Both the position numbers and the translations under genes were made by a program. Source: Lamellibrachia columna (taxonomy: Eukaryota > Annelida > Polychaeta > Sabellida > Siboglinidae). Taken from it: 64,000 bases of DNA. The notes beneath the pieces were generated by a model. That model was not told the origin of the DNA. It ran no database searches and saw only the letters and a list, made by a program, of their open reading frames with translations. Location: contig OY759274.1 of NCBI GenBank assembly GCA_963662155.1, positions 21,467,757 through 21,531,756 of the forward strand, written 5' to 3'. This document shows positions 33,957-45,684 of this stretch, one piece after another. Within the stretch, counting starts at the first letter, position 1, and every line of letters begins with the position of its first letter.

Positions 33957-34112
33957 ACGTGCTTACAAGCAAAACAAACATGTAAATTGTTTACTAAATA
34001 ATAACGATGTTAACGTGCTTACAAACAAAACAAACATGTAAACTGTTTACTAAATAATAACGATGTTAACGCGCTTACAAACTAAACAAACATGTATACT
34101 GTTTACTAAATA
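33957..34112 (+). repeat. 56-bp tandem repeat, about 2.8 copies
   Basis: The unit contains GCTTACAAGCAAAACAAACA and GTTTACTAAATAATAACGAT; copies are nearly identical. Confidence 0.9.
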
Positions 34113-34759
34113 ATATAAATCATTCGCCGATTTTGTTCATTATAATAATTTAGTATTAGTTGTTTCATCAAAAGGCGTGCGTTTCTAATTGCCTAGCGAT
34201 TTACTTTCAACTATTCAAGAATCATTTTTATTTTATAAATCAATAAACTGAAGTTTCTGCGCTCGTAAGTACATCTCGTCCAATCATATAAGTCACCTCA
34301 TTTGCCTGTTATGTTTGTTTACAATTCTATGTGCTGCGGTTGCAGGTGGTCCTGTGTCTAACTTTGGTAGCCAGCCTTTCCCCGATATCACCTCTAAAGT
34401 CATTAGAAAGCCGCCGATTTAGCGCGTGATTTATATATGGTGTTTTTTAAATTTGAATCGTAAATAATATATTAAATTGTATTCAACACCTACGCGAAAA
34501 TAAGCAATTATGTCGTATCGGACTACCAATGAAAGCTTTAGTTTGAAACATGTTGCCATTACCAGCTTAATAACATTTTAAAGAAATGTTGAACGTTCCC
34601 ACGTGATTGTGTTTATATTATAATGCTCCATTAAAATTCGGTGATTAAATGAAACAGCTGCTTAATATAATCAACTTGTTCTGGTCCGAAGTAAAATATA
34701 TTACTCGGAGTCCACTGTAGTTTAAAATAGTTAAACATATTAAAAAACAGCCGCCTCAC
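34113..34759. other. Intron sequence, nothing assigned
   Basis: Start of the 9.4-kb M2-M3 intron of the minus-strand channel; AT-rich. Confidence 0.6.
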
Positions 34760-34971
34760 TTTCATGTTGTTGTTCTCGGAAGACCTGAGTTGAGTGGTCA
34801 TCGTGAGGATGGTGGTCACTCCCAGTGTCACACGGCCGGGCACTGCGTCTTTGTTCATCCAGAAACTGAGCCAAGACAGACTAACAATCAGCACTGATGG
34901 TATGAATATGTGCAGTGCGTAGAACCCGATTTCTCGCCTCAGGTGGAACGTTACCTCCAGACACGGGTGTT
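34760..34971 (-). CDS. GlyR-like channel, exon 7 (M1 and M2 pore helix)
   Basis: This 212-bp exon lies between acceptor ATCTGTCTGCAG and donor GTGAGG. It contains HPCLEVTFHLRREIGFYALH, M1 (FIPSVLIVSLSWLSFWMN) and M2 (VPGRVTLGVTTILTMTT). The M2 line-up matches anion-selective GlyR/GABA receptors, with Thr at 2', 6', 12' and 13' and Leu at 9'. At the -1' filter position the usual Pro-Ala-Arg is Pro-Gly-Arg. Loop C between the two cysteines has nine residues, one fewer than GLRA1, and lacks the Phe207 aromatic. Confidence 0.95.
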
Positions 34972-36038
34972 CTGCAGACAGATAAAAAATAATATGAAAA
35001 AAAACGAAGAACAAGACCAAGTACATTTCTTTTGGTGACTTGGTGAGAAATACGTAAGCATAATAGTGCATAATCTTTCTCAAAACGAACGCAATTTTAG
35101 GGGGTGCATAGGCCAACGTTACGAAGCGTGACAAGGGGGTGAGGGTCTCAAAAAAGTATAAAAAAAATAGTGTTATGGCAGCCCCTTATCTTCGTGTTGG
35201 TGGTTGTTAAGTTCATTATTTAGGCTACCATTTAAAATGCATATTTGCAAAACTCAGATGTTACAGTACACGTCATCTAGTGCTCGACTATTAGCCCACT
35301 TTGTACAGTGCATATGTGGTTTGCCCATCCTGTACAGTACCTGTCTTGTAGCGTTCGCTGCATTGCCCGGTTGATACGTTGAGCAGTTTGAACTGCGGCA
35401 TGGAGAGAGAGCCTGGAGGCAGTTCGACCGGTGTGTCACCCAACCATTGCAGCAGTACGTCTTCCGTCCGGTGCGAGTCTGTCAAACAGTCAGCACATTA
35501 ATGTGCCCGGCATAGGATTGATAAGATATAAGTTCTAATATATTTAAGAAAGCGTCCTATAAATCATTTGATTTCCTTCAAATTGCGAATTGCGAAATAT
35601 CGTGAAAATACTTCACAAACAAATGTTTTAATTCTGGTAAGTATGAACTTTTTGTTGACTAATGCGATTAATTATTTTACAGTATGTTTGCCGAGTTGTT
35701 GATATATTTATAAAAAAATATGTAAGTTACATCGAGAGAAGCAAAGAAGTTACAATTACTAAATGATGTTCTAAACATTTCTAGTTCTAAGACACATGCA
35801 TAGTTCTATGTGGCCTTCTTGCGTAGCTGAACATGTAGTTCGATAATATTGGTTGCATGTTGCTGAAAGTTTAAACGTTAGCAGTCGTGTATATGCAGCA
35901 TCTCTCTCTGACATTTATTATTGCAACCATCCATTTATAAATAAACACACATAATATAAAGCTTTTTCAAAAGCGTAAGTTATGCCAAGATACGTTTAAG
36001 TTACCGAAATTTAATTTACTCGAAAGTCGTATAACACG
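34972..36038. other. Channel introns around the 138-bp exon
   Basis: 34972-35340 and 35479-36038 are introns with GT-AG ends; apart from the exon between them no feature was seen. Confidence 0.7.
35341..35478 (-). CDS. GlyR-like channel, exon 6 (loops B to C)
   Basis: This 138-bp exon lies between acceptor GTTTGACAG and donor GTACTGTAC. It encodes SHRTEDVLLQW, a segment with LPPGSLSMPQFKLLN, sequon NVST, and GQCSERYKT, equivalent to GLRA DLIFEW...LTLPQFILKE...RYCTKHYNTG. The Cys of GQC pairs with HPC in the next exon, the second disulfide typical of GlyR-type subunits. Tyr (equivalent to Tyr202) is retained. Both ends are phase 1. Confidence 0.92.
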
Positions 36039-36457
36039 GACGAACGCAAGTACACCTGCATACATGTTCTTATCTTCATGGACGAACGCAAGTACACCTA
36101 CATACATGTTCTTATCTTCATGGACGAACGCAAGTACACCTACATACATGTTCTTATCTTCATGGACGAACGCAAGTACACCTACATACATGTTCTTATC
36201 TTCATGGACGAACGCAAGTACACCTACAGTCATGTTCTTATCTTCATGGAGGAACGCAAGTACACCTACAGTCATGTTCTTATCTTCATGGACGAACGCA
36301 AGTACACCTACATTCATGTTCTTATCTTCATGGACGAACACAAATACACCTACATTCATGTTCTTATCTCCATGGACGAACGCAAGTACACCTACATACA
36401 TGTACTTATTTTCATGGACGAAGGCAAACAAACCTACATACATGTACTTATCTTCAT
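36039..36457 (-). repeat. 42-bp minisatellite made from an exon end and its 5' splice site, ten copies
   Basis: On the gene strand each unit reads ATGAAGATAAGAACATGTAT followed by GTAGGTGTACTTGCGTTCGT and CC. The first unit in gene orientation (36457-36416) is the real end of exon 5 plus donor. Counting plus-strand units from 36039, the donor GT survives in units 1-4, 9 and 10 and is changed in units 5-8 (CAGTC or CATTC on the plus strand). Spurious long frames on both strands result from the 14-codon period. Confidence 0.95.
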
Positions 36458-36524
36458 CCCGCAGCTCTGGAAGTCGAGAGGGAAGTTCCGCAGGTCCATG
36501 TCGCACGATAACTTTAGAGTGAGT
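36442..36524 (-). CDS. GlyR-like channel, exon 5 (Cys-loop)
   Basis: This 83-bp exon follows acceptor TTCTCGTTGCAG and encodes LTLKLSCDMDLRNFPLDFQS then CGMKIST. The two cysteines are separated by 13 residues with Phe-Pro-Leu-Asp, the defining Cys-loop. The donor GTATGTAGG was chosen because it gives 83 bp (the GLRA exon 5 length), the right phase and equal spacing to the Trp in exon 6. An alternative donor GTACAT six bases earlier is weaker and gives a shorter loop. The last 16 bases and the donor form the final unit of the 42-bp tandem array that fills the adjacent intron. Confidence 0.9.
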
Positions 36525-36609
36525 CTGCAACGAGAATAAAGCATTAAGAGGCGAACACACCCGTCCCCTTCCGTCATCTGCACAAGTCATTCGTCTTTCG
36601 TTGTTTATG

Positions 36610-36925
36610 AAGTTTTAACAAGATTTACCAAGATTACCATCCAAGGCAAAGGCCCAGTGGACAAGAAAGCCATTGGCTTATCGAGAGCCAACATGTTTTC
36701 ATCTTGCCAACTTTGTTTTTAAACATACTAACTCTGGTAGCATTCACACGATATGTACCTAATTATTTCCATTCATTTATTGTCCTCTGTGATATCCAAT
36801 CTACACTGAAACTTTGTTAATGTTACCTCATGTACTTAAGTTCTACTATCTTTCTTGAGTGACAAAACATTTTTACATCAATATTTTCTTACCCGTTCAA
36901 TATCTTAACAATTCAATTGAATCTC
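36610..36925 (-). mobile_element. CR1 3' fragment
   Basis: ACCAAGATTACCATCCAAGG then GCCATTGGCTTATCGAGAG and TCCAATCTACACTGAAACTT match the minus CR1 end; degraded, sense to the channel gene. Confidence 0.85.
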
Positions 36926-36967
36926 ATCTTAGCCTCCACCGCGTGCTTCCCAACTAAGGTGTTGCAG

Positions 36968-37159
36968 TTCTGGAATATTTGTGTTTCTCTCCCCGGTGTC
37001 CAAACTTGTAACACTGACGATCCACAACGTCGTCCCCTTCCGCACATCGACTCCGGAGTATTTTGTGAGGAAGCAGACGACGTTGCGGCTCGTGGTGTGT
37101 TAAGACAACGTAAAACTACGGACGACGACGACGGATTCGGATACATGTTTTATACCTGA
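36968..37159 (+). CDS. Possible C-terminal exon, antisense in a channel intron
   Basis: After GGTGTTGCAG, a plus-strand frame of 63 codons (FWNICVSLPGVQTC..., RQRKTTDDDDGFGYMFYT) runs to TGA with GC-rich, coding-like composition in AT-rich DNA. No family is recognised and no upstream exon was found. It abuts a minus-strand CR1 3' fragment. It may be coding or chance. Confidence 0.25.
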   Translation, partial: FWNICVSLPGVQTCNTDDPQRRPLPHIDSGVFCEEADDVAARGVLRQRKTTDDDDGFGYMFYT

Positions 37160-38215
37160 CGTTTTAATCAACTGCTATTGTGGGTAAGGTCTCGAAATGG
37201 AAATAGCAAAGGTATTAAATGATCACAGGAGAGTTCACTGATATTTCACGGACCCAAATGCATACTTTCCACCATGACAAAAAAACAATTATCCATACAA
37301 CGACACTATGATTGGGTTCGAAAGGCACATTTAGTTATGAAAACGAGGACAGTTTTCCACAGTTTGGAAGATTTCTGGTGAGGAAAGACCCAACAGGGCA
37401 TCATAAGTGGTCAAAGAGAAACAATCGATTTAAATAAAAGGGCACAAGGTCTCACACAGGCACTTTCGTTGGGAACATAAATGACATCCTGATTCATACA
37501 ACGCAATTTACTTATGAGGATAGTACTAAAATTAACACTTTCGATAATTAAACTTAGCATGATGTTCCATGAAAGAGCTGTGTTCGGAGGCGAGTTCCCA
37601 AGGGATTACATTCAGTTAATAAAAAAGCAAATATTCAATAAATTGTAATTTTCCTTAATACGTAAATTAATCCTGGGCATATACAAAGGCTCCATTCATA
37701 TGTGGGTCATGCTGTGATAAAATTAACAACACAACCTCACGTCATTAACAATGTACATCATTTTATAAATACACATGCTAGGTAGGAGCAAGATATATTC
37801 CTGGATTTTGCAAAGGCTACATGGTTCGATTGAACAAGTATATATAAATGTTCCGATGTGTCGATGCCGTAATTGGTAACAAATAAAAATTCAGCTGATA
37901 TGTTAAAATAGCAAGTCTACTGCTGCGCACTGCTTCAAACAAGCAAACCATTTGCATTGTCAATCTAAATGTAGACACACTAAACAAACGAATGCGTATC
38001 TTTCTGTATTCCAGCCACGAGTATGACACTGGGAATGACTTTATAGATTGGTAAATGTAATATGCTTTTTATACAGTTGTACTGATGAATACAATTCTTA
38101 AAAAATAACTACGTGACATGGGTAGCCATCTTCTTTCTCAAGACATCGCAATCACATTAGGAAAACATTTGAAGTGTGCCGACAATGGACGATATGATGA
38201 AATTAGTTTTCCCAC
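37160..38215. other. No gene seen
   Basis: AT-rich channel-intron sequence. Confidence 0.5.
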
Positions 38216-38966
<751 letters not shown>

Positions 38967-39207
38967 ACATAGTGGTAGTAAACGTTTTCGGTAAAAAGGA
39001 ATTAACAGCAGGATTTTAGCGTAAATTAGTACACACTGCGTTGTTTTGTTACACAGTGTTCTCCGTATTCGCTAGGTGGCAGGTTTTTTTCTCATGCGAG
39101 GTTAATAGAAGACACAGTTAGCAAGTATATTAGACTAAAGTGTTCTTTTGATCACAAAAACAGCCTTATTCGAGGCTAGCGTAGCAAACTAATTAAAACT
39201 CAATTGT

Positions 39208-40263
39208 ATGATGGCGCCGTGCAAACGGCAGTTAAAGGCCACAAGGCACTTAATTTGTGGCAGTTGCAGTAACTGGGTGGACTTCGTCAAGTCTGGGTGC
39301 GAGAAGTCCTGGGCTGAGGTCCAGGCAGATAGTTTTAGTTTTGAGTGTAGGGGATGTACGAAGATGAAGGAACTAGAGGTGGAGTTGGAAGAGCTGAGGC
39401 TGCTCTTTGTGGCAATGGTTGGAAGGGAACAGGGGGGTTGTGTCAGTAGTTCTGGTGGGGGAACAGTAGATGATAAAGTGGGGAAAGACACAAGAGATGC
39501 TAGGGAGAGCTCACAGCAGCCTGGGAGGAAGCTGAGAGGAGGGAAGGTGACAGGTCGTAGGGACACAGGACGTAAGGAGGCGGGAAGGAAAGGCACGGGA
39601 GGGAAGACAACCGGAGTGAAGGAGAGGGGAGTAGGGGAGACAGGAGGGAAGGAGAATGGAGTGGGGGAGACGGGAGGGAAAACAACCGGAGTGAAAGAGA
39701 GGGGAGTGGGAAGGGGTGAGGAAGAGAGCGAGGGTGTTTGTGGGGGATTCGATAGTTAGGAAGACCGACAGAGTCTTAAACAAGGGAGATGATGTGGTGG
39801 TCTGCTTGCCTGGAGCCAAAATAGAGGCGATAACTGAGAGGGTAAAAAACATCGTAGGCTCGGGTAAGGGTGGATCTGTTTTAGTACACGTAGGGACAAA
39901 TAACGTGGAGAGGGAGGGTACAACTGCCATAGTGAGGAAATATAGGCAGTTGGTCAGAACACTAAAACAGACGCGGGTTGAGCAGGTAATACTGTCAGGG
40001 ATTTTACCTGTAATGGGCAGGAGGGGTCACAAATATCGAAATTGTCGGGGATGGCAATTAACATGTTAGTCCAGAAGCTATGTATGGAAGAGGAAGTTGG
40101 ATTTATGGGGAAGTTTTGTTGGGAGGGCTGGTATGTACGTGAAGGATGGGCTTCATCTAAGTGGAAAGGGGCGGCAGTATTCGCGGACAAACTTTCAGCA
40201 GCAGTAGATAGTGACTTGGGTACACTGACAAATATTTTTGGAAGTAAACATTGTTTAAACTAG
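39208..40263 (+). pseudogene. CR1 ORF1: zinc finger, coiled coil, SGNH esterase (frameshifted)
   Basis: Begins MMAPCKRQLKATRHLICGSC; CGSC...C...CRGC suggests a PHD/zinc-ribbon-like finger. MKELEVELEELRLL is a short coiled coil, and a long Gly/Lys/Arg/Thr-rich stretch (repeated GVKERGVGETGG) follows. After a frame change the esterase starts: FVGDSIVR (block I Ser), LVHVGTNNV (block III), and DGLH (block V) in yet another frame near 40145. It ends GSKHCLN with TAG at 40261. CR1 ORF1 proteins bind RNA, and such esterase domains are known in this clade. Confidence 0.85.
40254..40260 (+). promoter_or_regulatory. TTTAAAC slippery heptamer at the ORF1/ORF2 junction
   Basis: ORF1 reads TGT TTA AAC TAG, so TTTAAAC sits as T TTA AAC in the zero frame, the canonical -1 slip arrangement. 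ORF2 reads CTA GAA GTG, the -1 frame, and has no ATG here. The same 20 bases are present in the minus-strand copy (heptamer at 55616-55610). Function inferred only. Confidence 0.5.
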
Positions 40264-43129
40264 AAGTGCAGGGGTGTTACCTAGAGGTGTCTCAAGCAGA
40301 ACAAGAGGCCACTAGCACAGATAAACCAATATCAAATCATCCGAAAAACATCTCTGAAAAAGGTAATAGATGCGTATGTTTAAATGCAAGGAGCATAGTA
40401 AATAAGAAAAACGAATTAAACATTATGGTAGAAGATATTGACCCTCACATAATTGGTATAACTGAATCATGGGCCAACATAGATATAACATATGCTGAAT
40501 TTGGACTGACAGGATATGTAATGTTTAGGAAAGATCGAATAGGAAGAAAGGGCGGGGGAGTTATTTTATATGTTAAAGAATCTATTCAGGCTTATGAAAT
40601 AAAACTAGAAAGGGAAGCAGATTGCGATGAAGCTGTTTGGTGCAAAAATTTTTCAGTAAATTCAAAATTAACTATTGGATTAGTTTACCGAAGTCCAAAC
40701 ATAAACGAAGAGGACAACACAAAAATAAAATACGCTATAAAGGAAGTTAGCAAAGGGAATGTATCATAATGGGAGATTTTAACTATGGACACATACAATG
40801 GAATTCTCTAGAGAGCACAGGGATTGAGGACCAACAATTTTTAATCCAGGATAGCTTTCTTACTCAGCACGTACTAGAACCAACCAGGGGACAAAATGTA
40901 TTACATATAGTTTTGTCATCACAAAAAGAATTAGTGGACAATGTAAAAATATTTGAACCATTGGGTAATAGTGACCATAATCAAATACATTTTGACATCA
41001 ATGTAACATCAGAAAGTAAAAATAAGAAAACGTACAAGAGAAACTTCTACAAAGGTAACTACAAAGATATGAGAAAATACTTAGCAAAGCTAGATTGGAA
41101 TAACATGCTGATGAATAAGACCGCAATTGAATGTTGGAATATTCTAAAACTCGAAATCGAGAGTATCATCGATAAATTTGTTCCCTTCCAAAAACAAGGA
41201 AAACGGTGTAGAAAGAAACACTTGTCAAAAGAGGCTATTAGAAAAATAATGCTAAAACAATCTATGTGGAAGGTTTATAGGCGTACCAGAAAGGAAGAAG
41301 ACTATGCAAATTACAAAGAGGCACTTAATGCAACAACAACTGAAATCAGACAATCTAAAAGAAGCTATGAGCAAAAACTAGCATGTAACATAAAAAATGA
41401 CAGCAAGAGTTTTTATACATATGTCAGGAGTAAACAAAACGTACAAGACAAGGTTGGACTTCTAGAAGACAGTGCTGGAAATATAATATCACAGGGGTTT
41501 TTAATGGCGGAAGACCTAAATGGTTACTTCAGTTCAGTGTTTACCAAAGAATATATTAATGCATTACCAGTTGTTGATGCTAAATTTCAGGGGGCTAAAT
41601 CTTACTATTTAGGTCCGTTAGTAGTAACTCCAGAATTGGTAGCTAAGGAAATAAAGGCAATGAAGGATAACAAATCACCGGGAGTGGATGGGATTCCTCC
41701 AAAATTACTAATGGAAACAGTAGAACAAATCAGTATACCACTTGCAAGAGTGTTCAACTTTTCATTAAAAGAGGGAGTTGTTCCGTTTGAATGGAAAGAA
41801 GCAAACATCATACCATTATTTAAAAAGGGTTCGAGAAATAAGTCAAATTACAGACCAGTGAGTTTAACGTCAGTGATTTGTAAATTATTAGAAAGGTTAA
41901 TTAAAGACCATATGGTGGACTTCCTCGTTAAGCATAAATTATTAAATTAATCTCAACATGGATTCCTTAAAGCGAGGTCATGCTTAACAAATATGTTATG
42001 TTTTTTGGAAGAAATCACTAAGTGGATAGACGTGGGATCGCCAGTAGATATTATCTACTTAGATTTTCAGAAAGCTTTTGACAAAGTGCCACATCAAAGA
42101 TTACTACTTAAATTAAAAGCCCATGGTATCGGGGATAGCATAACTGACTGTATAGAACAATGGCTGACTGACAGAAGACAACGAGTTGTAGTAGATGGAG
42201 AAGTTTCAAATTGGAAATCAGTTTTGAGTGGGGTACCTCAAGGATCAGTATTAGGACCTATATTATTCTTAATTTATATCAATGACTTGGACGACAGTAT
42301 AACAAGTAACGTACTGAAATTTGCGGATTACACAAAACTGTATAGAAAGGTTAATACTGATGGTGATAAACAACATTTACAAAACGATCTAGACAGATTA
42401 GTGAAATGGTCTGAGAAATGACAGATGTCGTAATTTTTTTGTAATATAAATGCCTACATACAGGACATGGGAACTTGAATGTAAACTATAAAATGGGAGA
42501 TACTGTTCTGGGTACTACTGTAAAAGAAAAGGACTTAGGAGTTACAATAAGCGCTGATATGAAGGTTTCAGAGCAGTGTGGTATTGCAGCTTCAAAGGGT
42601 AATCAAATTATTGGATTGATTAGAAAAAAACATAACATACAAGGGAAAAAAGTTAATTATACCTCTTTATAAAGCGATAGTTAGACCTCATTTAGAATAC
42701 TGTATACAAGCATGGAGACCATATCATAAGAAGGATATAGATACGCTTGAACGCATACAAAGGAGAGCAACTAAAATGATTCCAGAACTGAGAGACCTTA
42801 GTTATGAAGAACGCCTGAAAGAATGTGGTTTAACAACTCTAGAGACAAGGAGGTTAAGAGGAGATCAGATTGAAGTTTTTAAGATATTGAATGGGTATGA
42901 AAATATTGATAGAAATATGTTTTTCTCACTCAAGAAGGATAGCAGAACTAGAAGACATGAGGTAAAATTAGTAAAGGATCAATGTAGATTGGACATCAGG
43001 AAGCACTCGTTCTCACAGAGGACAATAAATGAATGGAATAAATTGTCTACATATTGTGTAACTGCTAGCAGAGTGAATATGTTTAAAAACAAGGTTGACA
43101 CATATCTCAGGAGGGCGGCTTATAAGTAG
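40254..43129 (+). pseudogene. CR1 ORF2, inactivated
   Basis: Full-length ORF2 in pieces: N-terminal endonuclease (RCVCLNARSIVNKKNELNIM, IIGITESWANIDIT) to 40769, main part to 41949, RT palm from 41993 (YLDFQKAFDKVPHQRLLLKL, SGVPQGSVLGPILF, FADYTKLY), and C-terminus to 43129. The FADD to FADY change removes a catalytic Asp. The reading frame enters from ORF1 without an ATG (see the heptamer). Confidence 0.92.
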
Positions 43130-43194
43130 ATGAACATTGTTGGACTCTCGATAAGCCAATGGCTTTCTTGTCCACTTGCCACTTCGGCTTTGGG

Positions 43195-43635
43195 AAAATG
43201 ATGTGTCGTAAAAACTGTTGGTTCACTACATGACAGCATGGCAAACTAAAGGGTCACTAATCTTCCCCCATAAGCCCCTACGTAAGCCAATCCAGGAGGC
43301 CAAGAAACTACAACAATGATACCACAATATAAACCTTTGGTCTCGAGATTGGCTTCTACTGGTGGAGCAGTTTATTACATTACGGAATTCTCTTGAAAAC
43401 GACACGCCGCCAAAGGTTAATCGATTCAGCAGGAAAATATGAAAATGTTATGGAAATGAGCTCATCTCCAAAGACAGCATTCCGCACGTACACCCCGAAT
43501 AATTCATGTTGTTTGTTGAGTTCACGTAGGATCATGGAACACACATGCACGCAAGCATGCACGTACACTCACAAATAAACTAAACTAAATCCAAATAATG
43601 GCTTCTACGCGATTAACTCACATGACTCATAATAC

Positions 43636-43636
<1 letters not shown>
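43195..43636. other. No gene seen
   Basis: Intron sequence after the CR1. Confidence 0.5.
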
Positions 43637-43679
<43 letters not shown>

Positions 43680-43830
43680 TGAGTGAGTGAGTGAGTGAGT
43701 GAGTGAGTGAGTGAGTCTGAGCGAGACAGAGAGAGAGGGGGAGAGAGGGAAAGAGGGAGAGAGGGCAATAGGAAGAGAGGGAGATAGAGAGAGGGAGAGT
43801 GGAAGAAAGGGAGACAGGTGGGGAGGAGAG
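43637..43830 (+). repeat. (GA)n/(GAGT)n purine-rich tract
   Basis: GA, then about eleven GTGA units, then irregular GA-rich sequence. Confidence 0.95.
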
Positions 43831-44010
43831 TGGGGATCAGCAGACATTAGAAACCATTTAAGAGTATTGATTGAATCTTCCTCAACGCAAGTGGGCCGCC
43901 TTCAATCGATTCAGAACTCTTTACGATGCGGCCATGAGGTGCACAAACGGCTCACCGAAGACACGCCAAATCGCGAATACGGCAACCAGCAAACTGTTAA
44001 CCACATCTCC

Positions 44011-44011
<1 letters not shown>

Positions 44012-44096
<85 letters not shown>

Positions 44097-44155
44097 CAGA
44101 GAGACAGAGAGAGAGAGAGAGACAGAGATAGAGGAAGAGAGACAGAGAAAGAGAT
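44012..44155 (+). repeat. (GA)n microsatellite
   Basis: About 36 pure GA units and then an impure tail. Confidence 0.96.
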
Positions 44156-44749
44156 GGAGTTGGCGGGATGATACAAAAGTAGCTACCTGAGTTCTTGTCT
44201 GTATAGTCAAATTATTGGAAAATGTTTCTGCGAAAATGTTTCTGCGATTTCAAAGGAAAGTAAGTCAAATATGAGGCGGCGACGCGCAGAAATAACATCA
44301 CAGAAACATTACAAATGTATTAAGCAATAAAGAAAGACTTAGCATATATTTGTCAGAGTTAATGAAAAGAACCACGGTTTGGGATAATGAAATAATGTTG
44401 CAGGAAGTAAGTCACATGGCAAAAATTCACAAAACGACAACATATATTATAATTTCATGGACAAGACTCTCAGGTTTTCCATTGGAAGCCTGCATTAATG
44501 TTGTGTGCTTACTAATTCACAAGCACGGACGCATGCACGCGCGCGCACATACACACCGAGTAACATGAACCGGATGTAATCACGTATGAAGTCACATAGT
44601 TAGCAGGACCAATTTGCCCTATTTGCAGCCGTACGCCATAGTAATATGTATAGGAATGGAAATAGCAAATATGAGCATTTTAGACATGATCAATACGCCG
44701 ATCAATGCAGGTATTTGTGAAATTACAATAAACTCATTCATCCTCTCAC
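44156..44749. other. Intron sequence, nothing assigned
   Basis: Adjacent to channel exon 4; a short GCGCGC/CACACA patch near 44530. Confidence 0.6.
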
Positions 44750-44970
44750 CTAGTAGCAAAACGGACAGTTCCATTGGACAGCAGACGAATGCTTTTGTTT
44801 GGGATGACGACGCTGTGTTGAGTGGATGCCTTTTCGTTAGTGAAGTAGACGTCAGGTATCCAGAGATTGCTGATGTCCGACGGAGGAATGATGAGGGAGG
44901 AGACGGGTTCTGTGTGGGCGAGGCGTCGGTCTTCCCAGCTTAGGCTTAAGTGGAGAGTCAGCTGATAGTC
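44750..44970 (-). CDS. GlyR-like channel, exon 4 (loops D and A)
   Basis: This 221-bp exon lies between acceptor GATGTTAG and donor GTGAGAGG, starting in phase 0 with DYQLTLHLSLSWEDRRLAH and continuing to LWIPDVYFTNEKAS and NKSIRLLSNGTVRFAT. These align with GLRA DYRVNIFLRQQWNDPRLAY and SIWKPDLFFANEKGA. The Trp-x-Pro-Asp signature (WIPD) of Cys-loop receptors is present. At the two loop D positions that contact glycine in GLRA (Phe63, Arg65), His and Ser occur here. Sequons NKS and NGT are visible. The exon ends two bases into an Arg codon. Confidence 0.92.
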
Positions 44971-45144
44971 CTAACATCAAGATGGCGGTGATGATATCGG
45001 TGAAGTAAGGTACAGAAACATAATTAGTTGGTTACAACGACGATGATGATGACGATGGCGATGATGATGACGATGATGATGCAGCAGCAGCACGATGATA
45101 GTGATTATGTTATGGTTATTGTGCACAACATATAAAGATGATAA

Positions 45145-45272
<128 letters not shown>

Positions 45273-45684
45273 ATGATGAAGACGACGATGTTAATGATTA
45301 TGACGAAATAATGATAATGACGACGACCATGGATAGAGTAACGATTGTGGCAATAATGAAGATTATGATGAACTCTAGGATGAAAAACAAAGCAATCGAT
45401 ATGAATAAGATCTGTATTGAAATATTCTGCATTAACTGTTATCCGCGGAGCATCCAATACCCCAAGATTACATTGTTATAAGGCTCTTATCCAAACAGGG
45501 AAATGCAACTGATGAGATAAGGAAGTCTTGTGCATGCAATGGAAATGTGTCTGCTTCCAATGGGACACGGACGTCAAACATATGTAAAGGGATACGTCGA
45601 TGCTACCGGCAAGACAGGTTGAACAAGAACATGCAACGTAGAACGGTGCCAATTTCAGAAAATTTAAACCCTGTAAACATTTTC

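Larger units (their letters stand above)
38967..43194 (+). mobile_element. Near-complete CR1, inactivated
   Basis: 5' UTR (shared with the copy at 56.86 kb), ORF1 from 39208, ORF2 from 40254 and 3' UTR to TCGGCTTTGG. Damage includes a shift in ORF1 near 39740, a shift near 40765, a stop at 41947, FADD changed to FADY, a stop at 42419 followed by scrambled sequence to 42450, and a shift near 42625. Lies antisense in the 8.2-kb intron between channel exons 4 and 5. Confidence 0.93.

Noticed and set aside
36442..36448. Donor GTACAT six bases earlier for the Cys-loop exon
   Set aside because: Phase works, but it is a poorer donor and makes the loop B region two residues short compared with GlyR; GTATGT gives exactly 83 bp.
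35967..36590. 207-codon minus frame and two ~150-codon plus frames with a 14-residue period
   Set aside because: The period is the 42-bp minisatellite; the real coding sequence is the 83-bp exon in a different frame.
45310..45370. Candidate for channel exon 3 near 45.33 kb (minus)
   Set aside because: Hydrophobic by chance with no GT donor consensus; the true 68-bp exon is at 48133-48200.
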